A DNA stretch of 64,000 nucleotides, taken from Antedon mediterranea. Its lineage: Eukaryota; Echinodermata; Crinoidea; Comatulida; Antedonidae. A program made the translations under genes and the position numbers. The notes under the pieces are model-generated. The model saw only the letters and a program-made list of their open reading frames with translations, did no database searches and was not told where the DNA came from. The stretch spans positions 5,130,288 to 5,194,287 of the forward strand of contig NC_092676.1 of assembly GCF_964355755.1 (NCBI RefSeq). The letters run 5' to 3'. Below, piece after piece: positions 47,991 through 61,897 of this stretch; position 1 is the stretch's first letter, and the number at the start of each line of letters is the position of its first letter.

Positions 47991-50405
47991 TTTTTTTTTT
48001 TAATCCTAATACAAAGTCTTCCTTATACTGTATAATACATGTTTGTTTCATGCAAGATTTTCATAGAATATGTATAATTTTATATATTGATTAAACAAAA
48101 TATTATATAATAAGAATGCCAACTTAAAGGACTGAAATTCTATTCTGAAAAATGTCAAATTAACTTCAATATTTAAAATGGTAGACCAATAATGCGCTCA
48201 AAATCTTCTCCGAGGACCATTCTTTTTTTTCTATTAGGTATTTTATCTTTGTCCATAATAAAAAATAATAGTGACCTCTATGATGTCATAATTAATCTCA
48301 TGAATTATTAATATTTCCGCCTTAGTCTCATAGGAGGAAAAAATGAACTGACTAATTTTTATTGCCAACAAAAAAAACAACATAAACATAACATTGACAA
48401 ACGTCACACTTTCTTTCATAATCGTCAGTTTATACGCATGTGTAGTAGAGGGGGATTTGGAAGATGGAAATTTGAATACGCATGCGTATAAGCTGACGCT
48501 TTCGATGGTTCGCGGGAACAAATCGCCTAGTGGTTTACAGTAGGACTCTCCCTACATGCCCCTTTCCCACATTCACGAATTTGGCTACGAATGAACACAC
48601 TTAGAAATTTACAACAGTCGTAGTAATTCGTGCTAAAAACTACGTTGTAAATTTCTGTTACGACTCGAAGGGGCGGACGCAGGGGTGTTGCCTTAGTTGC
48701 CCGGGCAACACCCTTAATTTCATACTAACTGGTTTTTTTCTGTCACTATATTAACATTTAGATCCCGTTTTATTATATATATTAACCATTAACGTTATAG
48801 AAGTCCAGAGTTGGAAGAGTCTATTAAATTGACTGACTGCAGCGTAAAATTAACAGTGCACAATTTAGCGGCGGTCAGCGTATTTTGTTTTTTTAGATAT
48901 GTTTCTGAACATGCTCAGAATTAGTTTCTGACTGTTTGGATTGCTTGCGTGTGTCATGAGAAGATACAGTACGTGGAAAACCCCCGATCATATGGGTCGT
49001 TGATTTGTCCGTAATTATTGCATTTTGCCGGGATTCCCCATCATTTAAGTATTTCCGTATAGTACCCTTTTATCTTCATTTCCCTACGTCTATTGGGCCG
49101 AATTTCTGTAGTAATTACGGACGTTTCGAACTTTGAAATAAAGGTGTTTAATTGCTTCTTTCTGCAAATTTTCTTTTCTGGAGTGTGGATTAAGCAACAC
49201 TGAAAATTAATTTTTGGAAATTGTTGTTTTACTCACTTATTTACCATTTATTTCAAAATAATACAATTCAACGTTTTGCTGCTCAATATATTGATAATTG
49301 ATAATAGGCCTAGTAATTAATTTGTATTAATTGTATTAAATTTGCTTCGCCACAGCCCCCACCATGGTGGGGGGGGGGGGGGGAGGTTGCTATGGCGCAA
49401 ATACTTGGTGTCTATTATGGCCCTGGACTCTTGGGCAACCCTCCTTAAAATAGTACTGCGACCGCCCCCCTGCTCGTCGCACGATGGAGGTACGATAACT
49501 TTACCACAGTATACGAATTATGGTGACAGTGCTACATCCGGTGCCGTCAGGATTTGCTACGAGGACATACTGCGAAATTACGTCTTCAGTATGGTTTTGT
49601 CAAGATTTTATTTTTTGGACAGAATTAATATTAAACAGAATTAATTATATACCTAGATGACATGATTATGTGCGTAACTGAAAATTATGTCTGCACAGAA
49701 TTATTGTTTTTGTCCGAATAGAATCAATTATATTGCATTATGTCGGCAAAATTAACAATGTCCCGAAACGGCGCCCCGTACAAAAGCAGGGCTCGATTTA
49801 GTGCTAGCCCGGCGTACAATGGCTAGTAAAAACAGCTCCGGGCTACCTAAAGTATCTTCCTTTAAGCCCGGATGGCTAGTAGGTTGTGGGAACTCGAAAT
49901 TGGGACGAAATGACCTCATAAAAATAACTCCAGCATAAAAGACATGTCTTGGCAACATCAGCAAAAAAAAATCACTCGCGCGCTACTGCTGTGGCCATAA
50001 CAAGTGATGATGTAGGCGGAGCCTCTCATAATCAAATAAATTTCCCGAATTATGATTGGCCATTTATGTTTTTGTCACCCAGGTTATTGTGAAGTAGGCG
50101 GAGCTTCATTATCAGGTCAAACATGTCACAAAAATATGACCATAAATAACGAACTGTGATTGGCCAAATGTAGTAGAATTTTGCCAATGTTAAAAATAAC
50201 TTGTCCAGTCTTGTCAGGCCAGGCCTGGTTGTCACAGACCAAAGCTAGTAGGGATATTTTGTAGGGCCGGGTGGCTGGCTCTATCCCTGTAGGTAGGCCA
50301 TGGAGGCCATATTTTATAATATGCGTAGGAGGCCTAGATAGAACCAAAAGCCATCGTTTGGCATCGTGATGGCTGCTCAGCAGCTAGCTAGGCCTAGCGA
50401 GTAAA
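47991..50405. other. Intergenic spacer with small palindromes
   Basis: Contains an inverted repeat with arms around TTATACGCATG (about 48424-48496), a perfect 10-bp hairpin GGGTGTTGCC/GGCAACACCC (48683-48713), a perfect CCCCCACCATGGTGGGGG palindrome followed by a run of 15 G (to 49383), and two diverged direct copies of a block with GTAGGCGGAGC and TGATTGGCCA (about 50010 and 50093). No gene was recognised. Confidence 0.5.
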
Positions 50406-50479
50406 GCGCAGGATTGGTCATTTTGGAGTTTTCAGAGCTTATACTTGTGTTGTAGCATACAGGTTTTTTTTGCTGTTTG

Positions 50480-53400
50480 TTGCTTTAACCATGCTATTTA
50501 TGCTAATATTGCTATTTCTGCTTATAGCTGGAAAAGCAGTTGTGGTTGCTAGTGATATGTTATTGTGCTATTGAAGTCTTAGGGATAAGTCTTACTGCTA
50601 TAGCAGCTATTTTTGCTATAGCTCGAAAAGCAGTTGTGGTTGCTACTGATATGCTATTATGCTATTGAAGTCTAAGGGCTAAGTGTTTCACTGCTATAGC
50701 AGCTATTTTTGCTGTAGCTGGAAAAGCAGTTATGGTTGCTATTGATTTGCTATTATGCTATTGAAGTCCAAGGGTTAAGTGTTACTGCTATAGCAGCTGT
50801 TTTTGCTATAGCTGGAAAAGTAGTTAGGGTTGCTATTGATTTGCTATTATGCTATTGAAGTCTGAGGGTTAAGTGTTACTGCTATAGCAGCTATTTTTGC
50901 TATAGCTGGAAAAGCAGTTATGGTTGCTATTGATTTGCTATTATGCTATTGAATTTGAAGGGTTAAGTGTTTCACTGCTATAGCAGCTATTTCTGCTATA
51001 GCTCGAAAAGCAGATGTGATTGCTATTGATATGCTATTGTGCTATTGAAGTCTAAGGGTTAAGTCTGACTGCTATAGCAGCTATTTTTGCTATAGCTGGA
51101 AAAGCAGTTATGGTTGCTATTGATTTGCTGTTATGCTATTGAAGTCCGAGGGTTAAGTGTTACTGCTATAGCAGCTATTTTTGCTATAGCTGGAAAAGCA
51201 GTTATGGTTGCTATTGATTTGCTATTATGCTATTGAAGTCCGAGGGTTAAGTGTTACTGCTATAGCAGCTATTTTTGCTATAGCTGGAAAAGCAGTTTTG
51301 GTTGCTACTGATAAGCTAGTTTGCTATTGAATTTGAAGGGTTAAGTGTTTCACCGCTGTAGCAGCTATTTCTGCTATAGCTCGAAAAGCAGATGTGATTG
51401 CTAATGATATGCTATTGTGCTATTGAAGTCTAAGGGTTAAGTCTGACTGCTATAGCAGCTATTTTTGCTATAGCTGGAAAGGCAGTTATGGTTGCTATTG
51501 ATTTGCTTTTATGCTATTGAAGTCCGAGGGTTAAGTGTTACTGCTATAGCAGCTATTTTTGCTATAGCTGGAAAAGCAGTTATGGTTGCTATTGATTTGC
51601 TATTTTGCTATTGAAGTACGAGGGTTAAGTGTTACTGCTATAGCAGCTATTTTTGCTATAGCTGGAAAAGCAGTTTTGGTTGCTACTGATAAGCTAGTTT
51701 GCTATTGAATTTGAAGGGTTAAGTGTTTCACTGCTATAGCAGCTGTTTCTGCTATAGCTCGAAAAGCAGATGTGATTGCTAATGATATGCTATTGTGCTA
51801 TTGAAGTGTAAGGGTTAAGTCTGACTGCTATAGCAGCTATTTTTGCTATAGCTGGAAAAGCAGTTATGATTGCTATTGATTTGCTATTATGCTATTGAAT
51901 ATGAAGGGTTAGGCCTAAGTGTTTCACTGCTATAGCAGCTGTTTCTGCTATAGCTCGAAAAGCAGATGTGATTGCTAATGATAATATGCTATTGTGCTAT
52001 TGAAGTCTAAGGGTTAAGTCTGACTGCTATAGCAGCTATTTTTGCTATAGCTGGAAAAGCAGTTATGGTTGCTATTGATTTGCTATTATGCTATTGAAGT
52101 CCGAGGGTTAAGTGTTACTGCTATAGCAGCTGTTTTTGCTATAGCTGGAAAAGCAGTTATGGTTGCTATTGATTTGCTATTGTGCTATTGAAGTACGAGG
52201 GCTAAGTGTTACTGCTATAGCAGCTATTTTTGCTATAGCTGGAAAAGCAGTTTTGGTTGCTACTGATAAGCTAGTTTGCTATTGAATTTCAAGGGTTAAG
52301 TGTTTCACTGCTATAGCAGCTATTTCTGCTATAGCTCGAAAAGCAGATGTGATTGCTAATGATATGCTATTGTGCTATTGAAGTCTAAGGGTTAAGTCTG
52401 ACTGCTATAGCAGCTATTTTTGCTATAGCTGGAAAAGCAGTTCGGGTTGCTATTGATTTGCTATTATGCTATTGAAGTCTGAGGGTTAAGTGTTACTGCT
52501 ATAGCAGCTATTTTTGCTATAGCTGGAAAAACAGTTGTGGTTGCTATTGATGTGCTATTATGCTATTGAATTGGAAGGGTTAAGTGTTTCACTGCTATAG
52601 CAGCTATTTCTGCTATAGCTCGAAAAGCAGATGTGATTGCTAATGATATGCTATTATGCTATTGAAGTCCAAGGGTTAAGTGTTACTGCTATAGCAGCTA
52701 TTTTTGCTATAGCTGGAAAAGCAGTTATGGTTGCTATTGATTTGCTATTATGCTATTGAAGTCCAAGGGTTAAGTGATACTCTTATAGCAGCTATTTTTG
52801 CTATAGCTGGAAAAGCAGTTGTGGTTGCTGTTGATTTGCTATTATGCTATTGAAGTCTGAGGGTTAAGTGTTACTGCTATAGCAGCTATTTTTGCTATAG
52901 CTGGAAAAGCAGATGTGATTGCTATTATGATATGCTATTGTGCTGTTGAAGTCTAAGGGTTAAGTCTGACTGCTATAGCAGCTATTTTTGCTATAGCTGG
53001 AAAAGGAGTTATGGTTGCTATTGATTTGCTATTGAGCTATTGAAGTCCAAGGGTTAAGTGTTACTGCTATGAAGTCTAAAGGTTAAGTGTTACTGCTATA
53101 GCTGGAAAAGCAGTTGTGATTGCTACTGATAAGCTAGTTTGCTATTGAATTTGAAGGGTTAAGTGTGTCACTGCTATAGCAGCTATTTCTGCTATAGCTC
53201 GAAAAGCAGATGTGATTGCTAATGATATGCTATTGTGCTATTGAAGTCTAAGGGTTAAGTCTGACTGCTATAGCAGCTATTTTTGCTATAGCTGGAAAAG
53301 CAGTTATGATTGCTATTGATTTGCTATTGTGCTATTGAAGTCCAAGGGTTAAGTGTTACTGCTATAGCAGCTATTTTTGCTATAGCTGAAAAAACAGTTA

Positions 53401-53755
53401 TGGTTGCTATTGATTTGCTATTATGCTATTGAAGTCTAAGGGTTAAGTGTTTGACCGCTATAGCAGCTATTTCTGCTATAGCTGGAAAAGCAGTTGTGGT
53501 TACTGATATGCTATTATGCTATTGAAATATAAGGGTTAAGTGTTACTGCTATAGCAGCTATTTCTGCTATAGCTGGAAAAGCAGTTCTGGTTGCTACTGA
53601 TATGCTATTATGCTATTGAAATCTAAGGGTTAAGTGTTACTGCTACAGCTGCTATTTCTGCTATAGCTTAGAAAGCAGTTGTGGTTGCTACTGATATGCT
53701 ATTGTGCTATTGAAGTCTAAGGGTTAAGTCTGACTGCTATAGCAGCTATTTCTAT
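50480..53755. repeat. About 95-bp tandem array rich in GCTATAGC
   Basis: Roughly 34 units of 94-96 bp. Each holds the palindrome CTGCTATAGCAG, then TTTTTGCTATAGCTGGAAAA, GCAGTTATGGTTGCTATTGA and TTGCTATTATGCTATTGAAG. Units alternate between CTGGAAAAGCAGTTATGG and CTCGAAAAGCAGATGTGATT types, a hint of two- to four-unit higher-order structure. No coding frame. The array runs straight into the transposase remnant at 53754. Confidence 0.96.
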
Positions 53756-54204
53756 GGTTAGACCTTGTGGTATTATTGTGGATTTCGCTGAGTTATACAC
53801 TTGTGAATCACCTTCCCAAGCTTGTGTATTTTTTTTACGATTTTACGATGTTCAAGGCAATGGGACAGATTCAGCTATATCGGATATGACAGGGCCTGTG
53901 AGCTTCATCCATTCTTAAAAAACTTAGCAAAAAAGGGAAATGAAGGAGCACAACTGACTTATTGAACAATCTGAAATTCGTGGTAGACCTATTTCACATT
54001 AGGACTCACAAACGAAAAGAATGTATGCCATTGAGTAACCCAGAGTGTATATACCATCCACAACTGCCACAACACGCAGTTATAGCTGGAGTTAACACTC
54101 AATGTGCTGAACAGACATTCAAATCACTTAACAAGTATAAGTACATCACGAAACGAATGTCAAATTTTTTTTGTATACTGTTATCCAAAGACACAATGAA
54201 ATGA
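53754..54204 (+). pseudogene. KDZ-type transposase C-terminal remnant, frameshifted
   Basis: Three consecutive frames give pieces resembling the C-terminus of Kyakuja-Dileera-Zisupton transposases: MVRPCGIIVDFAELYTCES (53754 on), IGYDRACELHPFLKNLAKKG (about 53877-53936), then FVVDLFHIRTHKRKEC and GVNTQCAEQTFKSLNKYKYI (53962-54204). The FHxxxHK...C spacing, the N-T-x-x-x-E-Q block and the following SLNKYKYITKRM are what I recall as typical of the family C-terminal region. At least two frameshifts separate the pieces and the N-terminal two thirds, with the catalytic core, is absent. It therefore cannot encode an active enzyme. Family assignment comes from memory of the pattern, not from a search. 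Confidence 0.55.
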
Positions 54205-56344
54205 TACACAAGAAACTGCAGCATGAGGGTAAACTTTTGGACACGCAATAAGTTACTGAATGACATTGTTCAATCGTATGTTATAAATCAGGCTATTCTA
54301 CTTACTCAGATCACTCATTGTCCTAATTGCTGTACATTTTAATCAAATTTCTACGTGTTTTGCATAATATTGTACTTCAAGAGCCAAAGAATTAAGTTTG
54401 CGACCTGTATATAATATTATTGTTAATCATTAATAGTTGCAGCTTCAGTTTATAAGGAAATGTACAATTAAATCTAGGCATACATTTAGTTATGACATTT
54501 ATAAAAAAGGGCAAAGTAACATAAAATTAATTTTATCTTTGATAAAACTGAGATTATAATCTTTCATTTAAATAAATTAAAATACTCTCATTTAGAATGG
54601 ATTGTAAACTGCTTAACATATTTTCATTTTTCTAAATCACAAACTTGTATTAATTTTCAACTTTCTGATTGTACCAGATGTATCCATACTCGAACGTATG
54701 TATACGATTAAACAACTTACATGTAAAGGTTGTTATATTACAGTACGACTTTTCAAATGTCCTAATAATTTCCCACCTTTTTGAAATACAATTATTTTGG
54801 ATAGGATTACATTTACACTAACATTGCATGTGTCGCAAAATGTTTCCAATACATTCATTGAATTTGGTAGACCAGATCAGCATAATATAATAGATGGTTT
54901 ATAAAGCAGTCTCCGAATTGTATTTCTTTGGTATTTGTATTAATAATAGATCGTTTATAAATATATCTTAAACAGAATACAGAGGTGAACCTTCTTGCTG
55001 TATCCCATTCAAACGTTGAAATGGGAGCATTAACTAGTGGCATATTTTTACGTGTGCTGATATTTTACTGTACATGGAATATTTGACGTGAAATGTATTA
55101 TTGATTACACCTATTTCTCTTAATTTTATTAATACACATTATTATTTATGTAGTGAAAAGCAAGTTTGAGATCAACGAAGCAACAAAATAATTGATCCCT
55201 TCTCTTACTTAAATATTTTTGGATTGTGCTGTTTAGCATGAAAGTATATGTAGTGTTCTGAATCCCTTGTGACAGCCTGATTGTTGTTGGTAAATAATGT
55301 TGTTGTTATCAGTAATGGCTTATTGTTGTAGTATTAAAGATGTTTAAAAATGTTTGGAAAGTCAAATGTCAGAAATGTCTCTATAGTTTTCGGGTTTGTT
55401 GCTATCACCCTTTAATTGGAATTTGGAAGGCATGTTTTATTTGGAATAGGTTAATTTTGTCATCATACACGATGTTATGCTCATTTTTCTTGCTGTACAT
55501 TTTATTCAAATTTCTATGTGTGTTGCATAATATTGTACTTCAAGAGCCAAAGAATTAAGTTTGCGACCTTTATATAATATTATTCTGAATCATTAATAGT
55601 TGCAACTTAAGTTTATAAGGAAATGTACAATTAAATTGAGGCATTATATTTAGTTATGACACTTTAAATATTTTAGGATTGTGCTGTTTAGGATGAAAGT
55701 ATTTGTAGTGTTTGGAATCCCTTGTAAAAGCCTGATTGTTGTTGGTAAATAATAGTTGTCAGTGTTGTCAATATAGATTATTCTTGTAGTATTAAAGATG
55801 TTTAAAAATATTTGGGAACTGGAATGTCAAAATTGGCTCAACTATGAACTGAACGTACCCTTTAAATAATCTCAGCTATAAAGTGAACCTAACCGTCTTA
55901 ATGATCTAAACTATGAACTGAACCCTCTATATAATCTCAACTATCAACTGAACTTAACACTGTAATAGTTTTTTGGTTTGTTCCTTAATAATCTCAACTA
56001 TGAACTGAACGTACCGTTTAAATAATCTCAGCTATGAAGTGAACCTAACCGTCTTAATGATCTAAACTATGAACTGAACCCTCTATATAATCTCAACTAT
56101 CAACTGAACCTAACACTGTAAATAATAGCAACTATGAACTGAACCTCACCCTCTAAATAATCTGAAACATCAACTGAACCTCACCCTCCAAATAATCTAA
56201 ACTATGAACTGAACCTAACCCTTTAAATAATCTCCACTATGAACTGAACCTTACCATTTAGAAAACCTCCACTGTGTCAACTAAACCTTCTTTAAGTATC
56301 CTAACCTTCTAAATAATCTGAACTTAGAACTTACCCTTTAAATA
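54205..56344. repeat. Unique-looking blocks with large diverged direct repeats
   Basis: The block GTACTTCAAGAGCCAAAGAA through TTAGTTATGACA is present at 54369-54500 and 55531-55663. A second block, GGATTGTGCTGTTTAG through AAAGATGTTTAAAAAT, occurs at about 55210-55355, 55675-55812 and again at 57205-57345. At 55838-56340 there are about 15 copies of a 33-bp unit (AATCTCAACTATGAACTGAA, CCTAACCCT). No gene was seen; an open frame at 55340-55558 is unremarkable. Confidence 0.7.
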
Positions 56345-59300
56345 ATCATGTAAAACGCCTGACGTGTATACCCTTTAAAAAAAACATTAATCCTGACATA
56401 AACCGCCAAGATCTAACCACCCTCATGTGAACCGCCTGACATGTATACCCATAAAAAAAACATCACTCCAGATGTAAACCGCCAAGATGTGACCACCTCA
56501 TGTAAAATGCCTGACGTGTATAACCTAAAACAAAACATCACTCCAGATGTTAACCGCCAAGATCTAACCACCATAATGTAAAACGCCTGACGTGTATAAC
56601 CTAAAAAAAAAAACACTTCAGATGCAAACCACCAAGATCTGACCACCCTAACTGATCATGTAAAAAACGCCTGACGTGTATAACCTAAAAAAAAAAAAAA
56701 ACATCACTCCAGATGTAAACCGCCAAGATGTAAAACGCCTGATGTGTAGAACCTTAAAAAAAACCATCACTCCAGATGTAAACCGCCAAGATCTAACCAC
56801 CGTCATGTGAAACGCCTGACGTGTATACCCATAAAAAAAAACATCACTCCAGATGTAAACTTCCAAGGTCTGACCACCCTCATCTAAAACCCCTGACATG
56901 TATACCCTAAAAAACATCACTCCAGATGTAAACCGCCAAGATCTGACCACCCACATGTGAAACGCCTAATGTGTATAACCTAAAAAAAAAAACAATCCAG
57001 ATGTAAACCGCCAAGAACACCCTCAGGTAAAACGCCTGACGTGTATAACCTAAAAAAAAAGTCACTCCAGTGTAAACCGCCAAGATGTAAAACGCTCCTG
57101 ACATAAACCGCCAAGATCTAACCACCCTCATTTGAAATGCCTGATGTGTATACCTTTAAAAAAAAACATCACTCCATATGTAAATATTTAGTTATGCCAT
57201 TTAAATATTTTAGGATTGTGCTGTTTAAGATGAAAGTATTTGTAGTGTTCGGAATCCATTGTAAAAGCCTGATTGTTGTTGGTAAATAATAGTTGTTGTT
57301 GTCAATATGGATTATATTGTAGTATTAAAGATGTTTAAAAATATTTGGGAACTGGAATGTCAAAAATGGCTATATAGTTTTCTGGTTTGTTCCTTAATAA
57401 TCTCAACTATGATGTTGTAAACCGCCAAGATCTGAACAGCCTCATGTAAAACGCCTGACGTGTATAACCTATAAAAAAAAAATCACTCCAGTGTAAACCG
57501 CCAAGATGTAAAACGCTCCTGACATAAACCGCTAAGATCTAACCACCCTCATGTGAAATGCCTGACGTGTATACCCATAAAAAAAAAACATCACTTCAGA
57601 TGTAAACCGCCAAGATCTAACCACACTCGTATAAAATGCCTGACATGTATACCTTTAAAAAAAAACATCACTCCTGATGTAAACTGCCGAAATGGATCCA
57701 CCCTCATGTAAAACGCCTCACGTGCATACCCTTAAAAAAAACATTACTGCTGATCTAAACCGGCAAGATCTAACCACCCTCATGTGAAACGCCTGACGTG
57801 TATAACCTAAAAAAAAACATCACTCCAGATGTAAACCGCCAAGATCTAACCACCCTCATGTGAAACGCCTGAGGTGTATAACCTAAAAAAAAACATCACT
57901 CCAGATGTAAACCGCCAAGATTTAACCACCCTCATGTAAAACGCCTGACGTGTATACCTTTAAAAAAAAACATTAATCCTGACATAAACCGCCAAGATCT
58001 AACCACCCTCATGTGAAACGCCTGACGTGTATACCCATAAAAAAAACATCACTCCTGATGTAAACCGCCAAGATCTGAACACCCTCATGTAAATCGCTTG
58101 ACGTGTATAACCTAAAAAAAACATCACTCCAGATGTAAACCGCCAAGATCTAACGACCCTCATGTAAAACGACTGACGTGTATAACCTAAAAAAAAACAT
58201 CACTCCAGATGTAAACCGCCAAGATCTAACCACCCTCATGTAAAACGCCTGACGTGTATAACCTAAAAAAAAACATCACTCCAGATGTAAACTGCCAAGA
58301 TCTAACCACCCTCATGTAAAACGCCTGACGTGTATAACCTAAAAAAAACATCACTCCAGATGTAAACCGCCAAGATCTGACCACCCTCATGTAAAACGCC
58401 TGACGTGTATAGGCCTACCCTTAAAAAAAACATTAAAGCTGACATAAACCGCCAAGATCTAACCACCTTCATGTGAAACGCCTGACCTGTATACCCATAA
58501 AAAAAACATCACTCCAGATGTAAACCGCTAAGATCTGACCACCCTCATGTGAAACGCCTGACGTGTATAGGCCTACCCTTAAAAAAACATTAATCCTGAC
58601 ATAAACCGCCAAGATCTAACCACCTTCATGTGAAACGCCTGACCTGTATACCCATAAAAAAAACATCACTCCAGATGTAAACCGCCAAGATCTGACCACT
58701 CTCATGTAAAACGCCTGATGCGTATAACCTTAAAAAAAACATCACTCCATATTGAAACCGCCAAGATCTGACCACGCACTTTCATGTAAAACGCCTGACG
58801 TGTATAACCTAAAAAAAAACATCACTCCAGATGTAAACCGCCAAGATTTAACCACCCTCATGTAAAACGCCTGACGTGTATACCTTTAAAAAAAAACATT
58901 AATCCTGACATAAACCGTCAAGATCTAACCACCCTCATGTGAAACGCCTGACGTGTATACCCATAAAAAAAACATCACTCCTGATGTAAACCGCTAAGAT
59001 CTGAACACCCTCATGTAAATCGCCTGACGTGTATAACCTAAAAAAAAACATCACTCCAGATGTAAACCGCCAAGATCTAACCACCCTCATGTAAAACGCC
59101 TGACGTGTATAACCTAAAAAAAAAACATCACTCCAGATGTAAACTGCCAAGATCTAACCACCCTCATGTAAAACGCCTGACGTGTATAACCTAAAAAAAA
59201 CATCACTCCAGATGTAAACCGCCAAGATCTGACCACCCTCATGTAAAACGCCTGACGTGTATAGGCCTACCCTTAAAAAAAACATTAATCCTGACATAAA

Positions 59301-61897
59301 CCGCCAAGATCTAACCACCTTCATGTGAAACGCCTGACCTGTATACCCATAAAAAAAACATCACTCCAGATGTAAACCGCTAAGATCTGACCACCCTCAT
59401 GTGAAACGCCTGACGTGTATAACCTAACAAAAAAAAACATCACTCCAGATGAAAACCGCAAAGATGTAAAACGCCTGACGTGTATAACCTTAAAAAAAAC
59501 ATCACTCCAGATGTAAACCGCCAAGATCTAACCACCATCATGTGAAACGCCTGACGTGTATACCCATAAAAAAAACATCACTCCAGATGTAAACTGCCAA
59601 GATCTGACCACTCTCATGTAAAACGCCTGACGTGTATACCCATAAAAAAAACATCACTCCAGATTTAAACCGCTAAGATCTGACCACCCTCATGTGAAAC
59701 GCCTGACGTGTATAGGCCTACCCTTAAAAAAACATTAATCCTGACATAAACCGCCAAGATCTAACCACCTTCATGTGAAACGCCTGACCTGTATACCCAT
59801 AAAAAAAACATCACTCCAGATGTAAACCGCCAAGATCTGACCACTCTCATGTAAAACGCCTGATGCGTATAACCTTAAAAAAAACATCACTCCAGATGTA
59901 AACCGCCAAGATTTAACCACCCTCATGTAAAACGCCTGACGTGTATACCTTTAAAAAAAACCATTAATCCTGACATAAACCGCCAAGATCTAACCACCCT
60001 CATGTGAAACGCCTGACGTGTATACCCATAAAAAAAACATCACTCCTGATGTAAACCGCTAAGATCTGAACACCCTCATGTAAATCGCCTGACGTGTATA
60101 ACCTAAAAAAAAACATCACTCCAGATGTAAACCGCCAAGATCTAACCACCCTCATGTAAAACGCCTGACGTGTATAACCTAAAAAAAAAACATCACTCCA
60201 GATGTAAACTGCCAAGATCTAACCACCCTCATGTAAAACGCCTGACGTGTATAACCTAAAAAAAACATCACTCCAGATGTAAACCGCCAAGATCTGACCA
60301 CCCTCATGTAAAACGCCTGACGTGTATAGGCCTACCCTTAAAAAAAAACATTAATCCTGACATAAACCGCCAAGATCTAACCACCTTCATGTGAAACGCC
60401 TGACCTGTATACCCATAAAAAAAACATCACTCCAGATGTAAACCGCTAAGATCTGACCACCCTCATGTGAAACGCCTGACGTGTATAACCTAACAAAAAA
60501 AAACATCACTCCAGATGAAAACCGCAAAGATGTAAAACGCCTGACGTGTATAACCTTAAAAAAAACATCACTCCAGATGTAAACCGCCAAGATCTAACCA
60601 CCATCATGTGAAACGCCTGACGTGTATACCCATAAAAAAAACATCACTCCAGATGTAAACTGCCAAGATCTGACCACTCTCATGTAAAACGCCTGACGTG
60701 TATAACCAAAAAAAAAACATCACTCCAGATGTAAACCGCCAAGATTTAACCACCCTCATGTAAAACGCCTGACGTGTATACCTTTAAAAAAACCCATTAA
60801 TCCTGACATAAACCGCCAAGATCTAACCACCCTCATGTGAAACGCCTGACGTGTATACCCATAAAAAAAACATCACTCCTGATGTAAACCGCCAAGATCT
60901 AACGACCCTCATGTAAAACGCCTGACGTGTATAACCTAAAAAAAAACATCACTCCAGATGTAAACCGCCAAGATCTAACCACCCTCATGTAAAACGCCTG
61001 ACGTGTATAACCTAAAAAAAAACATCACTCCAGATGTAAACTGCCAAGATCTAACCACCCTCATGTAAAACGCCTGACGTGTATAACCTAAAAAAAAAAT
61101 CACTCCAGATGTAAACCGCCAAGATCTGACCACCCTCATGTAAAACGCCTGACCTGTATACCCATAAAAAAAACATCACTCCAGATGTAAACAGCTAAGA
61201 TCGACCCCCCTCATGTGAAATGCCTGACGTGAATAACCTAAAAAAAAAAACATCACTCCAGATGTAATTCGCCAAGATGTAAAACGCCTGACGTGTATAC
61301 CCTAAAAAAAATATCACTCCAGATGTAAACCGCCAAGATCTGACCACCCTCATGTAAAACGCCTGACGTGTATACCCTTAAAAAAAACATCAATCCAGAT
61401 GTAAACCGGCAAGATCTGAACACCCTCATGTAAAACGCCTAACGTGAATAACCTAAAAAAAACCATCACTCCAGATGTAATTCGCCAAGATGTAAAACGG
61501 CTGACGTGTATACCCTAAAAAAAACATCACTCCAGATGTAAACCGCCAAGATCTGACCACCCTCATGTGAAACGCATGACGTGTATAACCTAAAAAAAAA
61601 AACATCACTCCATGTGTAAACCGCCAAGATCTAACCACCCTCATGTAAAACGCCTGACGTGTATAACCTAAAAAAAACATCACTCCAGATGTAAACCGCC
61701 AAGATGTAAAATGCCTGACGTGTATAACCTTAAAAAAAAATCACTCCAGATGTAAACCGCCAAGATCTAACCACCATCATGTGAAACGCCTGACGTGTAT
61801 ACCCATAAAAAAAACATCACTCCAGATGTAAACCGCCAAGATCTGACCACCCTCATGTAAAACGCCTGACGTGTATACCCTAAAAAAAACATCACTA
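56345..61897. repeat. 76-bp satellite with 14-unit higher-order repeat
   Basis: About 70 units of 76 bp containing CATGTAAAACGCCTGACGTG, TATAACCTAAAAAAAAACAT and CACTCCAGATGTAAACCGCC, then AAGATCTAACCACC. It is interrupted at 57176-57414 by a copy of the GGATTGTGCTGTTTA block. From about 58800 to 60780 blocks recur with an offset of 1065-1066 bp (14 units), e.g. 58935 with 60000 and 59321 with 60387, including the same rare variants (AACAAAAAAAAA, GGCCTACCC). Minus-strand open frames (RSWRFTSGVMFF-type) are repeat artefacts. Confidence 0.95.

Noticed and set aside
47708-48051. HITTIFG and VISLPYL repeat frames
   Set aside because: They are translations of the 21-bp amplified MITE interior.
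49342-49644. 100-aa plus-strand frame starting near a run of 15 G
   Set aside because: The start is in a homopolymer and palindrome, the composition is not protein-like, and no splice or poly(A) context supports it.
56413-61683. Series of minus-strand frames with RSWRFTSGVMFF-like repeats, some identical (58935 and 60000; 59321 and 60387)
   Set aside because: They are the 76-bp satellite read through; the repeats drift in frame, have no consistent start and no non-repeat coding context.
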